Shown piece by piece: positions 43,281 through 53,484 of a DNA stretch of 64,000 bases. The position numbers and the translations under genes are program-made. The DNA is from Flavobacterium agrisoli (GTDB lineage: Bacteria > Bacteroidota > Bacteroidia > Flavobacteriales > Flavobacteriaceae). The DNA lies in NCBI RefSeq assembly GCF_016522065.1, contig NZ_JAEHFV010000003.1, forward strand, positions 62,001 to 126,000. Reading direction: 5' to 3'. The notes below the pieces were generated by a model, which saw only the letters and a list, made by a program, of their open reading frames with translations, was not told the origin of the DNA and did not search any database. The first letter of the stretch is position 1, and the number at the start of each line of letters is the position of its first letter.

Positions 43281-44585
43281 TTAATAATTTTGATTCACAT
43301 CAAAAGCTTCTAGATAGTCGGCTACACGTTTTACAAAATTTCCGCCTAAAGCGCCATCAACAACACGGTGATCATAACTGTGCGTTAAAAACATTTTTTG
43401 ACGAATTCCGATAAAATCACCTTCAGGAGTTTCAATTACAGCTGGCACTTTTCGAATGGCACCTAAAGCTAAAATACCTACTTGCGGTTGGTTGATAATC
43501 GGCGTACCAAAAACACTTCCAAACGAACCAATATTGGTAACGGTGTACGTTCCGCCTACGGTATCATCGGGTTTTAATTTGCCATTTTTTGCACGATTTC
43601 CCAAATCATTAACGGCTTTTGCCATGCCAACTAAATTGAGTTGATCAGCATTTTTTATAACTGGAACAATTAGATTTCCGTTTGGTAATGCCGCCGCCAT
43701 TCCTAAATTTATGTTTTTCTTTTTGATGATGTAATTGCCATCTACCGAAATATTCATGCCCGGGAAATCCTTCAAGGCTTGCGCTACCGCTTGCATGAAA
43801 ATAGGAGTGAAAGTTAGTTTTCCGTTTTCTCTTTTTTCAAAAGCTACTTTGTTTTTATCCCTCCATTTTACAATGTTGGTCACATCAACTTCTATGAACG
43901 ATTGTACGTGGGCTGAGGTTTGTAAGGAAGTTGTCATGTAACCCGAAATCAACTTTCGCATGCGGTCCATTTCTATAATTTCGTCGCCACCATTTACCGA
44001 AACGGGAGCAGGAGCTTCAGGAGTTGGTGTATTTTGAACCGGTTTTGCAACGGCTGGAATTGCTTCTTTTCGGTTTTCAACATAGTTCAAAATATCTTCT
44101 TTGGTAACTCTACCGTCTTTACCGCTACCCGAAATTTGCTCCAATTCGGCTAGGCTAATTCCTTCTTCTTTGGCAATATTTTTAACCAAAGGCGAAAAGA
44201 ATTTATCCGAATCAGAATTTGCTACAGGAGCAATACTATTTTCTTGTACTTTGTTGATGGTTTCTTCAATTTCGATGGCTTCAGTCGGAACGTTTTCTGT
44301 AATTGTGATATCGGTTGCTGTCGCTGTTTCAACTTCGTCTCCGCCTTCAATTTCAAGTATCGCAATCGTTTGGCCTACTTGAACCAAATCGTCTTTCTTA
44401 AATAACAGTTCTACCAAGACACCCGAAACTTCGCTTGGTACTTCGCTATCTACTTTATCGGTAGCTACTTCCACGACAGCCTCATCTGCTTCAATTTTGT
44501 CACCCACTGCTTTAAGCCAATTGGTAATTGTGGCTTCGGCAATGCTTTCTCCCATAGATGGAAGTTTTAATTCAAATTTTGCCAT
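43281..44585 (-). CDS. Dihydrolipoamide acyltransferase (E2 of a 2-oxo acid dehydrogenase)
   Basis: 434 residues. A single lipoyl domain spans 1-80 with the lipoyl-lysine in EVATDKVDSE. An E3-binding domain spans 130-170 (SPLVKNIAKEEGISLAELEQISGSGKDGRVTKEDI, with the DGRV motif). The catalytic acyltransferase core ends in HSYDHRVVDGALGG with the active His. It belongs to the family that includes the branched-chain keto-acid and 2-oxoglutarate complexes. The gene stands alone; E1 and E3 genes are not in the window. A link with the leucine-type dehydrogenase is possible but not proved. Confidence 0.92.
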   Translation of the reverse strand: MAKFELKLPSMGESIAEATITNWLKAVGDKIEADEAVVEVATDKVDSEVPSEVSGVLVELLFKKDDLVQVGQTIAILEIEGGDEVETATATDITITENVPTEAIEIEETINKVQENSIAPVANSDSDKFFSPLVKNIAKEEGISLAELEQISGSGKDGRVTKEDILNYVENRKEAIPAVAKPVQNTPTPEAPAPVSVNGGDEIIEMDRMRKLISGYMTTSLQTSAHVQSFIEVDVTNIVKWRDKNKVAFEKRENGKLTFTPIFMQAVAQALKDFPGMNISVDGNYIIKKKNINLGMAAALPNGNLIVPVIKNADQLNLVGMAKAVNDLGNRAKNGKLKPDDTVGGTYTVTNIGSFGSVFGTPIINQPQVGILALGAIRKVPAVIETPEGDFIGIRQKMFLTHSYDHRVVDGALGGNFVKRVADYLEAFDVNQNY

Positions 44586-44670
44586 ATTTTTAGTTTAAAA
44601 GGTGATTTCGATATTTGTGTTGCGAAATTAATCAAATAATACATTTAAAATTATATTAATTGCATTATTT

Positions 44671-45831
44671 TCATAGTTGAATCACCTGTCCTCTATCGGT
44701 ACTTGAGTCACTTCCAATTAAAAAATTGGTGTTTTTAGGTAAGATTTTAAACGTAAATTGCTGGTTGTGTTTGGATTCTAAAAAGGCAATCGTTTTTTTA
44801 AAACTCAAATACGCATTGTCTATTAAAAATTCAACCGGTTTACCTTCAAATTCTTGGCACGAATTTACCATTTTTTCCTTTTTTAAATCATAAAATGCGA
44901 CTTTATTTTGTAATCGATGCTCTAAAATTGCGGGTAATTCGGGGTTTTGCGAATAGTAAAAATATTTTTTTGGGGCTTTTACGGTTTTCTTTTGTGGTTG
45001 CCATCTTTTAAAAATCGAAAAAAAATAGATGCCTGTATTCATAAATAAACCAAACCAAAACGGAATTTGAAAGTGTTTTTTATAGAAAAAAGTCATGGCT
45101 TCTTGAAACCGTAGCATGTAAGAGGCGTCTTTTAAAGTGCTTTCGCCTTTGTAATGAATAACGGAGGTGTCGGCAAAATAATAATTTTTTTTACGTTGTA
45201 ATAAAGCGCGATAGGAAAGGTCGATATCATCGGCGTACATGAAACAATTTTCATCAAAACCGTTTAGATCGTTGTATAATTTTTTTTCCATAACCATAAA
45301 AGCGCCGACCAAAATAGGTACTTCACCCGATTGATTTTCGGAAAGATGTTGCGCATAATATTGATTGAAATTGGTACTATTTGGGAAAAATTTATAGAGC
45401 GCCGTCACTTTAGTAAAAGCCACCCAGGGCGTAGGAATTCCTCTTTTACTTTCGGGTAAAAAAGCGCCTGTACCGTCAATGAGTTTGCAGCCTATAATTC
45501 CCAAATCGGTTTGATTTTGGGCAAAATTCAAGATTTTAATAAAGGTGTCTTCGGCTACGACGGTATCGGGATTTAAAATGCAGAGGTATTTGCCTTTTGT
45601 ATGGGTTACACCAATATTATTGCCTTTTGGAAATCCCGCATTCGATTGGTTTTGAATGCATTTGATGTGCGGAAATCGTTCTTGCATCATTTGGCAACTA
45701 TCGTCGGTTGAATTATTATCGACCACAATGATTTCGGCTTCGAGATTTTCGATTGCCTTTTCAACGCTAATCAAACATAATTCTAAAAAATAACGAACAT
45801 TGTAATTGAGGATAACGACAGATAATTGCAT
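44671..45831 (-). CDS. Family 2 glycosyltransferase
   Basis: 386 residues. The GT-A domain fills the first 250 residues: SVVILNYNVRYFLELCL, IVVDNNSTDDSC, NQSNAGFPKGNN, LNPDTVVAEDTF with the DXD-like aspartate, then GGFDEN-type NGFDENCFMYADDIDLSYR. This matches rhamnosyl- or dTDP-sugar transferase-like GT2 enzymes. A membrane helix or two (FWFGLFMNTGIYFFSIF) follow, then a variable C-terminal part. It would extend a surface polysaccharide at the cytoplasmic face. The next gene encodes an outer-membrane barrel, and the gap is 22 bases. Confidence 0.9.
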   Translation of the reverse strand: MQLSVVILNYNVRYFLELCLISVEKAIENLEAEIIVVDNNSTDDSCQMMQERFPHIKCIQNQSNAGFPKGNNIGVTHTKGKYLCILNPDTVVAEDTFIKILNFAQNQTDLGIIGCKLIDGTGAFLPESKRGIPTPWVAFTKVTALYKFFPNSTNFNQYYAQHLSENQSGEVPILVGAFMVMEKKLYNDLNGFDENCFMYADDIDLSYRALLQRKKNYYFADTSVIHYKGESTLKDASYMLRFQEAMTFFYKKHFQIPFWFGLFMNTGIYFFSIFKRWQPQKKTVKAPKKYFYYSQNPELPAILEHRLQNKVAFYDLKKEKMVNSCQEFEGKPVEFLIDNAYLSFKKTIAFLESKHNQQFTFKILPKNTNFLIGSDSSTDRGQVIQL

Positions 45832-45853
45832 ATTGTTTTCAAAAAGGCGAAAG

Positions 45854-47041
45854 TTAAAAATTTTCGCTTAATCCCAAACGCAACGACCAGTCATTTTTAC
45901 TAATTCCGAAGTCTAATGCCACATTGGTTTTATTTCGTTTGTTCCATTTGAGGCGCAATCCGGTTCCAACAGCGGGATTCCATTTTGAAAACCAATATTT
46001 ATTTAATTCTGATACTGACGAAACATTGCTAAAAAAAACCGCACCTAAAAAACCGTTTCTCGAAATATCGGTTCGGTATTCTCCTTCAAAATACAATAAG
46101 GAGTTACTTCGAAATCGGTTTCGGGTAAAGCCACGACCTGTTCGGCCTTGTCTGTCCCAACCAATACTTGGTAAATCTAAATAATGCGGACTGCCGGCAA
46201 AAGTGGCCCAATAAAAAGCGCGATACGCTATTACTTTATGTCGTTCATCGCTAAGCGAATGGTATTTGCGGGCATCAACATAAAGGGATTGCCATCCTTT
46301 TTTATTAATTCCACCATTGGTATTTACGCGATAGTCAATTTCTAAATAATGTCCCTGCGAAGGATTAATAATGCTTTCTCGGGTATCGGATAAAATTTGA
46401 AGCGCCAATCCGAACGAATTTACATCATCATAATTGCCATTCATGTAGCTTTCATAATCTGTTTGTCCCTCGATTTCTTTTTCTTCAGAAATATTTTGGT
46501 AATTATCGAGTAAAACACCGCCACCTAATCGGAAACTTCTCCAAACCTTACGTGTAACAAATTGATAAAAGCGCCATTGTTTGTAATCGAGTATCGATTG
46601 TTCTTCGGTAGTATTGTGATTTCCTAATCCAAAAGTGGGTTGCGGATAAATTAAAAACCGATAGTCGCCAATAAAACTGTATTTGTTTTCATTGGTATAG
46701 ATATAGGACTGAATCGGAAACATATATTGTTTGTTAAATGTAAAAGAAGGTGCAAAAGTAATTTGCGACATTCTGGTTTTTTCATGGTCTTCTCCTAAAT
46801 AAAAAGAAGTCATAAACGAAACAATTAACCCTGTATTGGCTGTACCATCAACCGGCACAGGTAAAAAGGAGTACGCTACTTTTTTGTTATTTAATTGCGT
46901 GGTGTCTTTTTTGTTAAAAAGTTCGCGTAAAATATCTGTAATATCCCGACTGTTTACCAATAAAGAATCTATTTTTTGGGCGTTGCTCTCAATGGAGTTA
47001 AAGAGAGCGAGTACTAACAGGATATGTAAAAGATATTTCAT
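45854..47041 (-). CDS. BamA/TamA family outer-membrane barrel, no POTRA
   Basis: 395 residues with a signal peptide (1-21, ESNAQ). Residues 60-395 look like a 16-stranded barrel; FTRNRFRSNSLLYFEGEYR is a conserved surface-antigen element, and the protein ends in a C-terminal Phe (LGLSENF). No POTRA repeats are present, so it is not a full BamA. Bacteroidota carry many such short barrels of unknown role. It is upstream of the GT2 gene in the same orientation, and the pair may form an operon. Confidence 0.85.
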   Translation of the reverse strand: MKYLLHILLVLALFNSIESNAQKIDSLLVNSRDITDILRELFNKKDTTQLNNKKVAYSFLPVPVDGTANTGLIVSFMTSFYLGEDHEKTRMSQITFAPSFTFNKQYMFPIQSYIYTNENKYSFIGDYRFLIYPQPTFGLGNHNTTEEQSILDYKQWRFYQFVTRKVWRSFRLGGGVLLDNYQNISEEKEIEGQTDYESYMNGNYDDVNSFGLALQILSDTRESIINPSQGHYLEIDYRVNTNGGINKKGWQSLYVDARKYHSLSDERHKVIAYRAFYWATFAGSPHYLDLPSIGWDRQGRTGRGFTRNRFRSNSLLYFEGEYRTDISRNGFLGAVFFSNVSSVSELNKYWFSKWNPAVGTGLRLKWNKRNKTNVALDFGISKNDWSLRLGLSENF

Positions 47042-47183
47042 AAAGAGGCATATTCGGATACATACAAAAGTAGGATTTATTTTAAAAAATTATTTTATTT
47101 GAATCGATTAATGTTATATAATTACTACTTGATTAATCGGGTAATTGCTATTTTAAACCTTATATTTGATTTCAATTTAAACC

Positions 47184-48056
47184 ATGTCAAAATCGATTTA
47201 CATTCTTCTATTCCTTTTTTCGGTCTCCCTGTATAGTCAAAAAGTAAAACCGAAAACCATTGCTGTACTTTCGGATTCTATTCGCGAAACTTCGGGTTTA
47301 ATTGCTTTTGATGGTTTACTTTGGACACACAACGACGATCATGATACCACTTTGTATGGTTTGGATACCTTAGGAAAAATAAAAAAGCAAGTCCGATTAA
47401 CCCAGGTGCAAAATCAAGATTGGGAAGAAATAAGTCAAGATGCCGAAAATATCTATTTGGGTGATTTTGGCAATAATTATCAAGGAAATCGAACCAATTT
47501 GCATATTTTAAAAATTGCGAAAAAAACTTTTTACGATGCGCAACCCAAAATAGATACTATTTCTTTTCGGTACGAAAATCAAACTGATTTTTCGGCTGTA
47601 AAACCCAATTCAACCGATTTTGATTGTGAGGCCTTTGTGGTGACAAACGATTCCGTTTATTTGTTTACCAAGCAATGGAAATCGAAACAATCGAATGTTT
47701 ATGTTTTGCCCAATCAAGTTGGCGATCATATTGCCAAACTGAAAACGACGCTACCGGTTAAAGGTTTGATAACAGGCGCTACAAGGACTACAGATGGGGA
47801 AAATGTCATTTTATGCGGCTATTCTAAAAAAGGAAAACCTTTTTTGTATTGGTTACCTCATTTTTTTGAAGGTCATTTTTCTGAAACCAACCTGAAGCGA
47901 ATTCGGTTACAATTACCTTTTCATCAAATAGAAGGGATTGCCACTTTTGATGGTTCTCGATTTTATTTGACAAACGAAAAACTGATTCTTAAACCGATAA
48001 TAAATGTTGCGCCACAACTATATGAAGTAGATTTAAGTTCTTTTTTAAAGCTATAA
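47184..48056 (+). CDS. Secreted beta-propeller-like protein, unknown
   Basis: 290 residues with a signal peptide (1-18, SLYSQ). Repeated units of the form ETSGLIAFDGLLWTHND, then WEEISQDAENIYLGDFGNN and FDCEAFVVTNDSVYLFT suggest a beta-propeller, perhaps related to SdiA-regulated or esterase-like phytase proteins. No catalytic set is evident. It may be periplasmic. A TATATTTG element, fitting the Bacteroidota -7 box, lies at 47161-47168, close to the ATG. Its last 6 bases overlap the end of the convergent small gene. Confidence 0.7.
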   Translation: MSKSIYILLFLFSVSLYSQKVKPKTIAVLSDSIRETSGLIAFDGLLWTHNDDHDTTLYGLDTLGKIKKQVRLTQVQNQDWEEISQDAENIYLGDFGNNYQGNRTNLHILKIAKKTFYDAQPKIDTISFRYENQTDFSAVKPNSTDFDCEAFVVTNDSVYLFTKQWKSKQSNVYVLPNQVGDHIAKLKTTLPVKGLITGATRTTDGENVILCGYSKKGKPFLYWLPHFFEGHFSETNLKRIRLQLPFHQIEGIATFDGSRFYLTNEKLILKPIINVAPQLYEVDLSSFLKL

Positions 48057-48416
48057 AATCGGATTTAAAAATCGTTTTCCAAGGTCTACATTTGGCCAAA
48101 AAAGGGTTTCCGAAAAAGTGTTTTCAAAATGATTCCAATCTAACTTTTGTTTGTTATCATCTCTTTGGGCAAGAAAAAAAGCAATCAAATCGGTTGCGGT
48201 AAAAACAGTTTTAAATTCTGGTCTGAGTTCGGTATCATTTCTAAAACATACATTTCCGGGTTCATATTTTTCTATAAAGGTTAGCTGTAGTTCGGTTTCG
48301 AAAAAAGAAATTACACTTGTCGGAATCGGAAATAAGGAACTCCAATTGCTCTTTTTTCCTTCCTGTATCGCTTCATAATAAGCGTTTAGTTTGTCCAAAA
48401 AGTCTTGTTTACTCAT
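48051..48416 (-). CDS. Small conserved-looking cytoplasmic protein, unknown
   Basis: 121 residues from the ATG at 48416 (MSKQDFLDKLNAYYEAIQ), preferred over an upstream in-frame start. It opens with a charged helix, then SSLFPIPTSVISFFETELQLTF, a DLIAFFLAQRD helix and a tail LFWPNVDLGKRF. There is no signal peptide and no known motif. It converges on the propeller-like gene, overlapping it by 6 bases. Confidence 0.6.
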   Translation of the reverse strand: MSKQDFLDKLNAYYEAIQEGKKSNWSSLFPIPTSVISFFETELQLTFIEKYEPGNVCFRNDTELRPEFKTVFTATDLIAFFLAQRDDNKQKLDWNHFENTFSETLFWPNVDLGKRFLNPIL

Positions 48417-48474
48417 GATTTGGCAATTTCTATAAAGATACAAATTCTCATTTTTTTTAAGACTGCTTGTAACC

Positions 48475-48482
48475 TATCTTTG
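48475..48482 (+). promoter_or_regulatory. Putative -7 element of the ABC-F gene
   Basis: TATCTTTG fits TAnnTTTG and lies 46 bases before the ATG. Confidence 0.4.
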
Positions 48483-48528
48483 CAACGGTTTCAATTTACT
48501 AATGCAGCACTGCATCATATCCTAAAAC

Positions 48529-50391
48529 ATGAATTATTTATCAGTAGAAAATATATCCAAATCTTTTGGTGAACGCGTTTTGTTCGAAAATGTTTCGTTC
48601 GGAATTAATAAAGATCAAAAAATTGCTTTTATTGCCAAAAACGGTTCCGGAAAAACCACCATCATGAGCATTATCAATGGTTTAGATGAACCCGATACCG
48701 GTCAAGTGGTACTTCGAAAAGACATTCGTATGGCTTTTTTGTCGCAAGAAAATAATTTGCAAGACGAACTGACTATAGAGGAAAGTATTTTTGCTTCGGA
48801 TAATGAAACGTTGAAAGTGATCGAAGCTTACGAAAAAGCATTGGAACATCCGGAAGACGAAGAGGCTTATCAAAAAGCTTTTGATGGTATGGACCAACAT
48901 AATGCCTGGGATTTTGAAACGCAGTACAAGCAAATTTTGTTTAAATTAAAGTTGGAAGATTTTAAATTGAAAGTTAAAAATCTTTCGGGTGGACAAAAAA
49001 AGCGTCTTTCGTTGGCTATTATTTTAATTAACCGTCCCGATTTGCTTATTTTGGATGAGCCTACCAATCACTTGGATTTAGAGATGATTGAATGGCTTGA
49101 AAGTTATTTTGCCAAAGAAAACATCACCCTTTTTATGGTAACGCACGACCGTTTTTTCTTGGAGCGTGTTTGTAACGAAATTATCGAATTGGATAACGGC
49201 AAAATTTACCAGTACAAAGGCAACTATTCGTATTATTTAGAGAAAAAAGAAGAGCGTATTGCCTCTGAAAACGCATCGGTTGATAAAGCCAAAAATCTTT
49301 TTGTGAAAGAATTGGAATGGATGCGTCGCCAACCCAAAGCCCGAACAACCAAATCCAAATCACGTCAAGATGATTTTTACATCATCAAAGAAAAAGGCCA
49401 AAGTCGCCGAAAAGAGAATGCCGTAGAACTCGAAATCAACATGGAGCGAATGGGAAGTAAAATCATCGAATTGCATAAAATTTCTAAAAAATTTAAAGAC
49501 CACGTCATTTTAGATAATTTTAGTTTTGATTTTCAAAGAGGCGAACGTATCGGAATTATTGGTAAAAACGGTACCGGAAAATCTACTTTTTTAAATCTTT
49601 TAACCGGCACTTTGCCTTTGGATAGCGGTAAGGTTATCAAGGGCGAAACCATAAAAATTGGTTATTATACCCAAAGCGGAATCAATCCGAAACCAGGACA
49701 AAAAGTTATTGATATCATTAAAGAATACGGCGAATATATTCCGTTAGCAAAAGGGAAAATTATTTCGGCCGGACAGTTATTGGAGCGTTTTTTATTCGAC
49801 CGAAAAAAACAACACGATTATGTAGAAAAATTAAGTGGTGGCGAATTAAAACGTTTGTATTTGTGTACGGTTTTAATCCAGAATCCGAACTTTTTGATTT
49901 TGGATGAGCCCACTAACGATTTGGATATTGTGACATTAAATGTTTTAGAAAGTTTCTTGTTGGATTATCCGGGGTGTTTGCTTGTGGTTTCGCACGACCG
50001 TTATTTTATGGATAAAATTGTAGATCATTTGTTTGTTTTCAGAGGGCAAGGCGAAATTGAAAATTTCCCTGGAAATTATTCCGATTTTAGAGCCTACGAA
50101 GACAGCGCCGATGTAACGCAAAAGGAAGAAAATAAAGCCGAGAAAAAAGTGTGGAAACAAAATAATCCCGCAGGAAATCTCACGTTCAACGAGCAAAAAG
50201 AATTTCAAAAAATAGAAAAAGAAATTAAAGAGCTTGAAACGCAAAAAGCCCAAATTGAGCAATTGTTTTCTGATGGAAAAATTGCCGATGATGCCATCGA
50301 AAAAAAGGCTAATGAACTCCAAAATATCATTACCAAAATAGAACAAAAAGAAGAACGTTGGTTCGAACTTTCGGCCAAAATGGAAGGTTAA
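48529..50391 (+). CDS. ABC-F family ATPase (Uup-like)
   Basis: 620 residues with two ATPase domains and no membrane segments. Domain 1: Walker A AKNGSGKTT near 37, signature LSGGQKKR, Walker B LLILDEPTNHLDLE. A positively charged linker (RRQPKARTTKSKSRQDDF) lies at about 265-282. Domain 2: Walker A GKNGTGKST, signature LSGGELKR, Walker B FLILDEPTNDLD. The tail (about 535-620) is a coiled coil. ABC-F proteins act on the ribosome rather than in transport. The C-terminal coil is typical of Uup. Confidence 0.92.
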   Translation: MNYLSVENISKSFGERVLFENVSFGINKDQKIAFIAKNGSGKTTIMSIINGLDEPDTGQVVLRKDIRMAFLSQENNLQDELTIEESIFASDNETLKVIEAYEKALEHPEDEEAYQKAFDGMDQHNAWDFETQYKQILFKLKLEDFKLKVKNLSGGQKKRLSLAIILINRPDLLILDEPTNHLDLEMIEWLESYFAKENITLFMVTHDRFFLERVCNEIIELDNGKIYQYKGNYSYYLEKKEERIASENASVDKAKNLFVKELEWMRRQPKARTTKSKSRQDDFYIIKEKGQSRRKENAVELEINMERMGSKIIELHKISKKFKDHVILDNFSFDFQRGERIGIIGKNGTGKSTFLNLLTGTLPLDSGKVIKGETIKIGYYTQSGINPKPGQKVIDIIKEYGEYIPLAKGKIISAGQLLERFLFDRKKQHDYVEKLSGGELKRLYLCTVLIQNPNFLILDEPTNDLDIVTLNVLESFLLDYPGCLLVVSHDRYFMDKIVDHLFVFRGQGEIENFPGNYSDFRAYEDSADVTQKEENKAEKKVWKQNNPAGNLTFNEQKEFQKIEKEIKELETQKAQIEQLFSDGKIADDAIEKKANELQNIITKIEQKEERWFELSAKMEG

Positions 50392-50427
50392 ACTCCAAAT
50401 TTGATTTAGTTCTTTTTTTCATACAAT

Positions 50428-51645
50428 TTAAGCAGCAGGCTCCTCTTTTTTGGGAGCCTCTTTTTCTTCTTTTTCTTTCTTTAATTCCTCTTTTTTAGAA
50501 GAAATCATAATGCCGAACATCATAAATAAAGTAGTTAGCACAATGACCTGAATGATCAAGGATTTGTTAACCAACGGAATTTTTAACGAAGCATCTAACG
50601 ATAAAAACAGCAAAATTGTAATTAAACCACGAGGAGCCACAAACAATAACGGCATTAACGGCATTTTAGAAAGTAACAGTTGCACAGCTCGTAAAGCAAA
50701 AATTATGGCAACAATTCCCAACGCCCAAATAAAAGTATCTGGATTTAAGATTTCGGACGTTTCCAGCAAATAGCCAAATAACAAAAAGAATAATGCACGA
50801 ATTACAAAAGCTGCTTCGATATTCAATTCTTTGAATTTTTCGACCTCTTTGGATAAGGATTCCGGACGAAAACGCTCACTCCATTTGTAGCGCTTCAATT
50901 CATCAAAATTGTTAATGGATAAACCGAAAATCAAAATGAAAAACAAAGCCGGCAAATGGTACATTTTCGAAATTTCGTAAATCAAAATAATCAATAAAAT
51001 GATGGGAACAAACTTAATGTGGTGGTCAATTTTATTTAATAAAAAGGATAATAAAACGGTCGCCAAAAACGAAACGACGATGATAATTAAAATCTGCAAG
51101 AAAAAATAACCAAAAGTGGCCGTTCCAAAAGTGGTGTTATACAAAATGAAATTGAAAAGAATTACCCCAAAAATATCAGACAAACTACTTTCGTAAATGA
51201 CAAATTCTCTTTTGCGTTGACTTAAATTCCGTACACTCGGAATGGCAATTGCGCTACTAATTACACAAAACGGAATAGCATTGGATAAACAGGTTTTAAA
51301 TGGATAACCTCCGTAATAATGAAACAGATAGGCTACAATAAATGCCATGGCTAATAGCGGCAAAAAGGCTCCCAAAGAGGATTTTTTAATCAAATCGATT
51401 TTGGATTGGTTGAGTTCTAATTCTAGCGAACCTTCCAACACAATTAAAATCAGTCCGATGGTGCCCAAAATGGGTAAAACGTACGAAAAATCAGGAAGGT
51501 CTATAGCCAATAAGTCGGTAATTTGACGCACACCCCAACCCATTAAAAGCAATAAAATAACCGATGGGATTTTGGTTTTGGAAGATGTTAAATCAAAAAG
51601 ATACGCTACCAAAAGTAAAACGCAAAAAGTAATTATTATAGTCAT
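50428..51645 (-). CDS. Cation:proton antiporter (CPA family)
   Basis: 405 residues from the ATG at 51645 (MTIIITFCVLLLVAYLF), chosen because the upstream extension is polar and unlike a membrane protein start. About 12 membrane helices cover residues 1-380. VLEGSLELELNQSK and SSAIAIPSV motifs match the sodium/hydrogen exchanger family; the C-terminal tail is very rich in Glu and Lys. It would exchange Na+ or K+ for H+ across the inner membrane. It is divergent from the SulP gene. Confidence 0.88.
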   Translation of the reverse strand: MTIIITFCVLLLVAYLFDLTSSKTKIPSVILLLLMGWGVRQITDLLAIDLPDFSYVLPILGTIGLILIVLEGSLELELNQSKIDLIKKSSLGAFLPLLAMAFIVAYLFHYYGGYPFKTCLSNAIPFCVISSAIAIPSVRNLSQRKREFVIYESSLSDIFGVILFNFILYNTTFGTATFGYFFLQILIIIVVSFLATVLLSFLLNKIDHHIKFVPIILLIILIYEISKMYHLPALFFILIFGLSINNFDELKRYKWSERFRPESLSKEVEKFKELNIEAAFVIRALFFLLFGYLLETSEILNPDTFIWALGIVAIIFALRAVQLLLSKMPLMPLLFVAPRGLITILLFLSLDASLKIPLVNKSLIIQVIVLTTLFMMFGIMISSKKEELKKEKEEKEAPKKEEPAA

Positions 51646-51951
51646 ATAGTCAATTTCAATTTTACAATCAAAGCGGTTACTACTTTTGCAAACGCTTTTA
51701 ATAAACATGTAATATAGCACTTTTCGGGCTTATGCGCATCTATTTTTAACTTTTTGATGTGTTTTTTTATGGATTGTATTCGGCTTAAAAAATGGCTGTT
51801 TTGCTGGAGGCTGCAAAAAGCAGAATGGAATTGGAAGTTGTCTAACGGATTCTAAATAGTTACTTTTGCCAAAATGTGATTCCGGAAAACCTGTCCAATT
51901 TTTCAATGAAAAGCGTATTCGGAACAAATAATAACCTAGAAATCCCAAAAA
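51646..51951. other. Divergent intergenic region
   Basis: It lies between the antiporter and SulP genes and holds the promoter candidate at 51838-51868. A minus frame of 84 codons at 51730-51984 overlaps the start of sulP and I do not trust it. Confidence 0.4.
51838..51868 (+). promoter_or_regulatory. Putative promoter of the SulP gene
   Basis: TTG at 51838-51840, a 20-base spacer, TACTTTTG at 51861-51868. Confidence 0.45.
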
Positions 51952-53484
51952 ATGGCGTTTATAAAACTCTTTGATTTTTCGCAAAAAGTAAATTACAAAG
52001 TCGAAATTTTAGCTGGCTTAACCGTAGCCATGACGATGATTCCCGAATCCTTGTCTTTTGCTATTTTGGCTGGTTTTCCACCACTTGTTGGCCTGTATGC
52101 GGCCTTTATTATGGGATTGGTAACGGCTATTTTTGGAGGACGTCCGGGTTTGGTTTCGGGTGGAGCAGGGGCAACAGTTATAGTTTTAATAGCCTTGATG
52201 AAATCGCACGGATTAGAATATGTTTTTGCGGCGGTAGCATTGGCGGGCGTTATTCAAATCTTGGTTGGCGTTTTTAAATGGGGTAAATTTATTCGGTTGG
52301 TGCCACAACCCGTTATGTTTGGGTTTGTAAACGGTTTGGCAATCGTTATTTTTATGTCGCAACTCGAACAATTTAAAACTATAGTAAATGGCGAAAGTAT
52401 GTGGCTAAGTGGAAATCCGCTGTACACCATGCTTGGATTAGTCGCTTTAACAGTTGGAATTGTATTGCTTTTTCCGAAAATAACCAAGGCAATTCCGGCT
52501 TCGTTGGTAGCCATTTTAATTGTGTTTGGAGTGGTTTTAGGCTTTGGTATCGAAACCAAAACAGTGGCCGATATTGCCTCGGTAAGTGGTGGTTTGCCTC
52601 CTTTTCATATTCCTCAAATCGAATTGACTTGGGAAACCTTTCAACTTATTTTTCCCTATGCTTTAATTATGGCTTCGGTGGGTTTAACCGAGGGTTTGCT
52701 AACCTTAAATTTGGTTGACGAAATCACGAAAACGAAAGGCAACAGCAACCGCGAATGTATTGCACAAGGAAGCGCAAATATTTTAAATGGTTTTTTCTTC
52801 GGGATGGGAGGTTGCCCCATGATTGCCCAAACATTGGTTAATTTATCCGCCGGTTCACGAGCTCGTTTATCGGGTATTGTGGCTGCACTTACTATTTTGT
52901 TGATTATTTTGATAGGTGCGCCTGTTATCGAGCGATTGCCAATGGCAGCTTTGGTAGGCGTTATGATTATGGTGGCTATTGGAACCTTTGAGTGGATTAG
53001 CTTTAGCATTATCAATAAAATGCCCAAACACGATATTTTTGTGGGGATTTTAGTTGCCCTAATTACCATTTTATTACACAATTTGGCTTTGGCCGTTTTA
53101 ATTGGCGTTATAATTTCGGCTTTGGTTTTTGCTTGGGAAAGTGCCAAACGGATTCGTGCCAAAAAATATGTGGATGATAAAGGAGTAAAACATTATGAGT
53201 TGTACGGTCCGTTGTTTTTTGCTTCTACTACAGCTTTCATGGAAAAGTTTGATGTGGCTAATGATCCGAATGAAATCATCATCGATTTTGCCGAAAGTAA
53301 AATTTCGGACATGAGTGCAATCGATGCCGTTCATAAAATTACGGCGCGTTATGCCAAAGAAAATAAAACCGTGCATTTACGTCATTTAAGTGCCGATTGC
53401 CGACAACTTTTAAAAAATGCCGAAGGAATTATCGAAATCAACATACTCGAAGATCCTACGTATAAAGTTGCGGTTAATCCGTAG
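51952..53484 (+). CDS. SulP family anion transporter with STAS domain
   Basis: 510 residues with 12 or so membrane helices and a cytoplasmic STAS domain at about 420-505 (FDVANDPNEIIIDFAESKISDMSAIDAVHK). The family signature region AGLTVAMTMIPESLSFAILAGFPPLVGLYAAF is present at residues 20-52. It moves sulfate, bicarbonate or a similar anion. Its TAG stop (53482-53484) ends with the base right before the foreign-looking unit at 53485. Confidence 0.93.
   Translation: MAFIKLFDFSQKVNYKVEILAGLTVAMTMIPESLSFAILAGFPPLVGLYAAFIMGLVTAIFGGRPGLVSGGAGATVIVLIALMKSHGLEYVFAAVALAGVIQILVGVFKWGKFIRLVPQPVMFGFVNGLAIVIFMSQLEQFKTIVNGESMWLSGNPLYTMLGLVALTVGIVLLFPKITKAIPASLVAILIVFGVVLGFGIETKTVADIASVSGGLPPFHIPQIELTWETFQLIFPYALIMASVGLTEGLLTLNLVDEITKTKGNSNRECIAQGSANILNGFFFGMGGCPMIAQTLVNLSAGSRARLSGIVAALTILLIILIGAPVIERLPMAALVGVMIMVAIGTFEWISFSIINKMPKHDIFVGILVALITILLHNLALAVLIGVIISALVFAWESAKRIRAKKYVDDKGVKHYELYGPLFFASTTAFMEKFDVANDPNEIIIDFAESKISDMSAIDAVHKITARYAKENKTVHLRHLSADCRQLLKNAEGIIEINILEDPTYKVAVNP

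Noticed and set aside
51730-51984. An 84-codon minus-strand frame before sulP.
   Set aside because: It overlaps the sulP start and its promoter and has no signal, membrane or family features.
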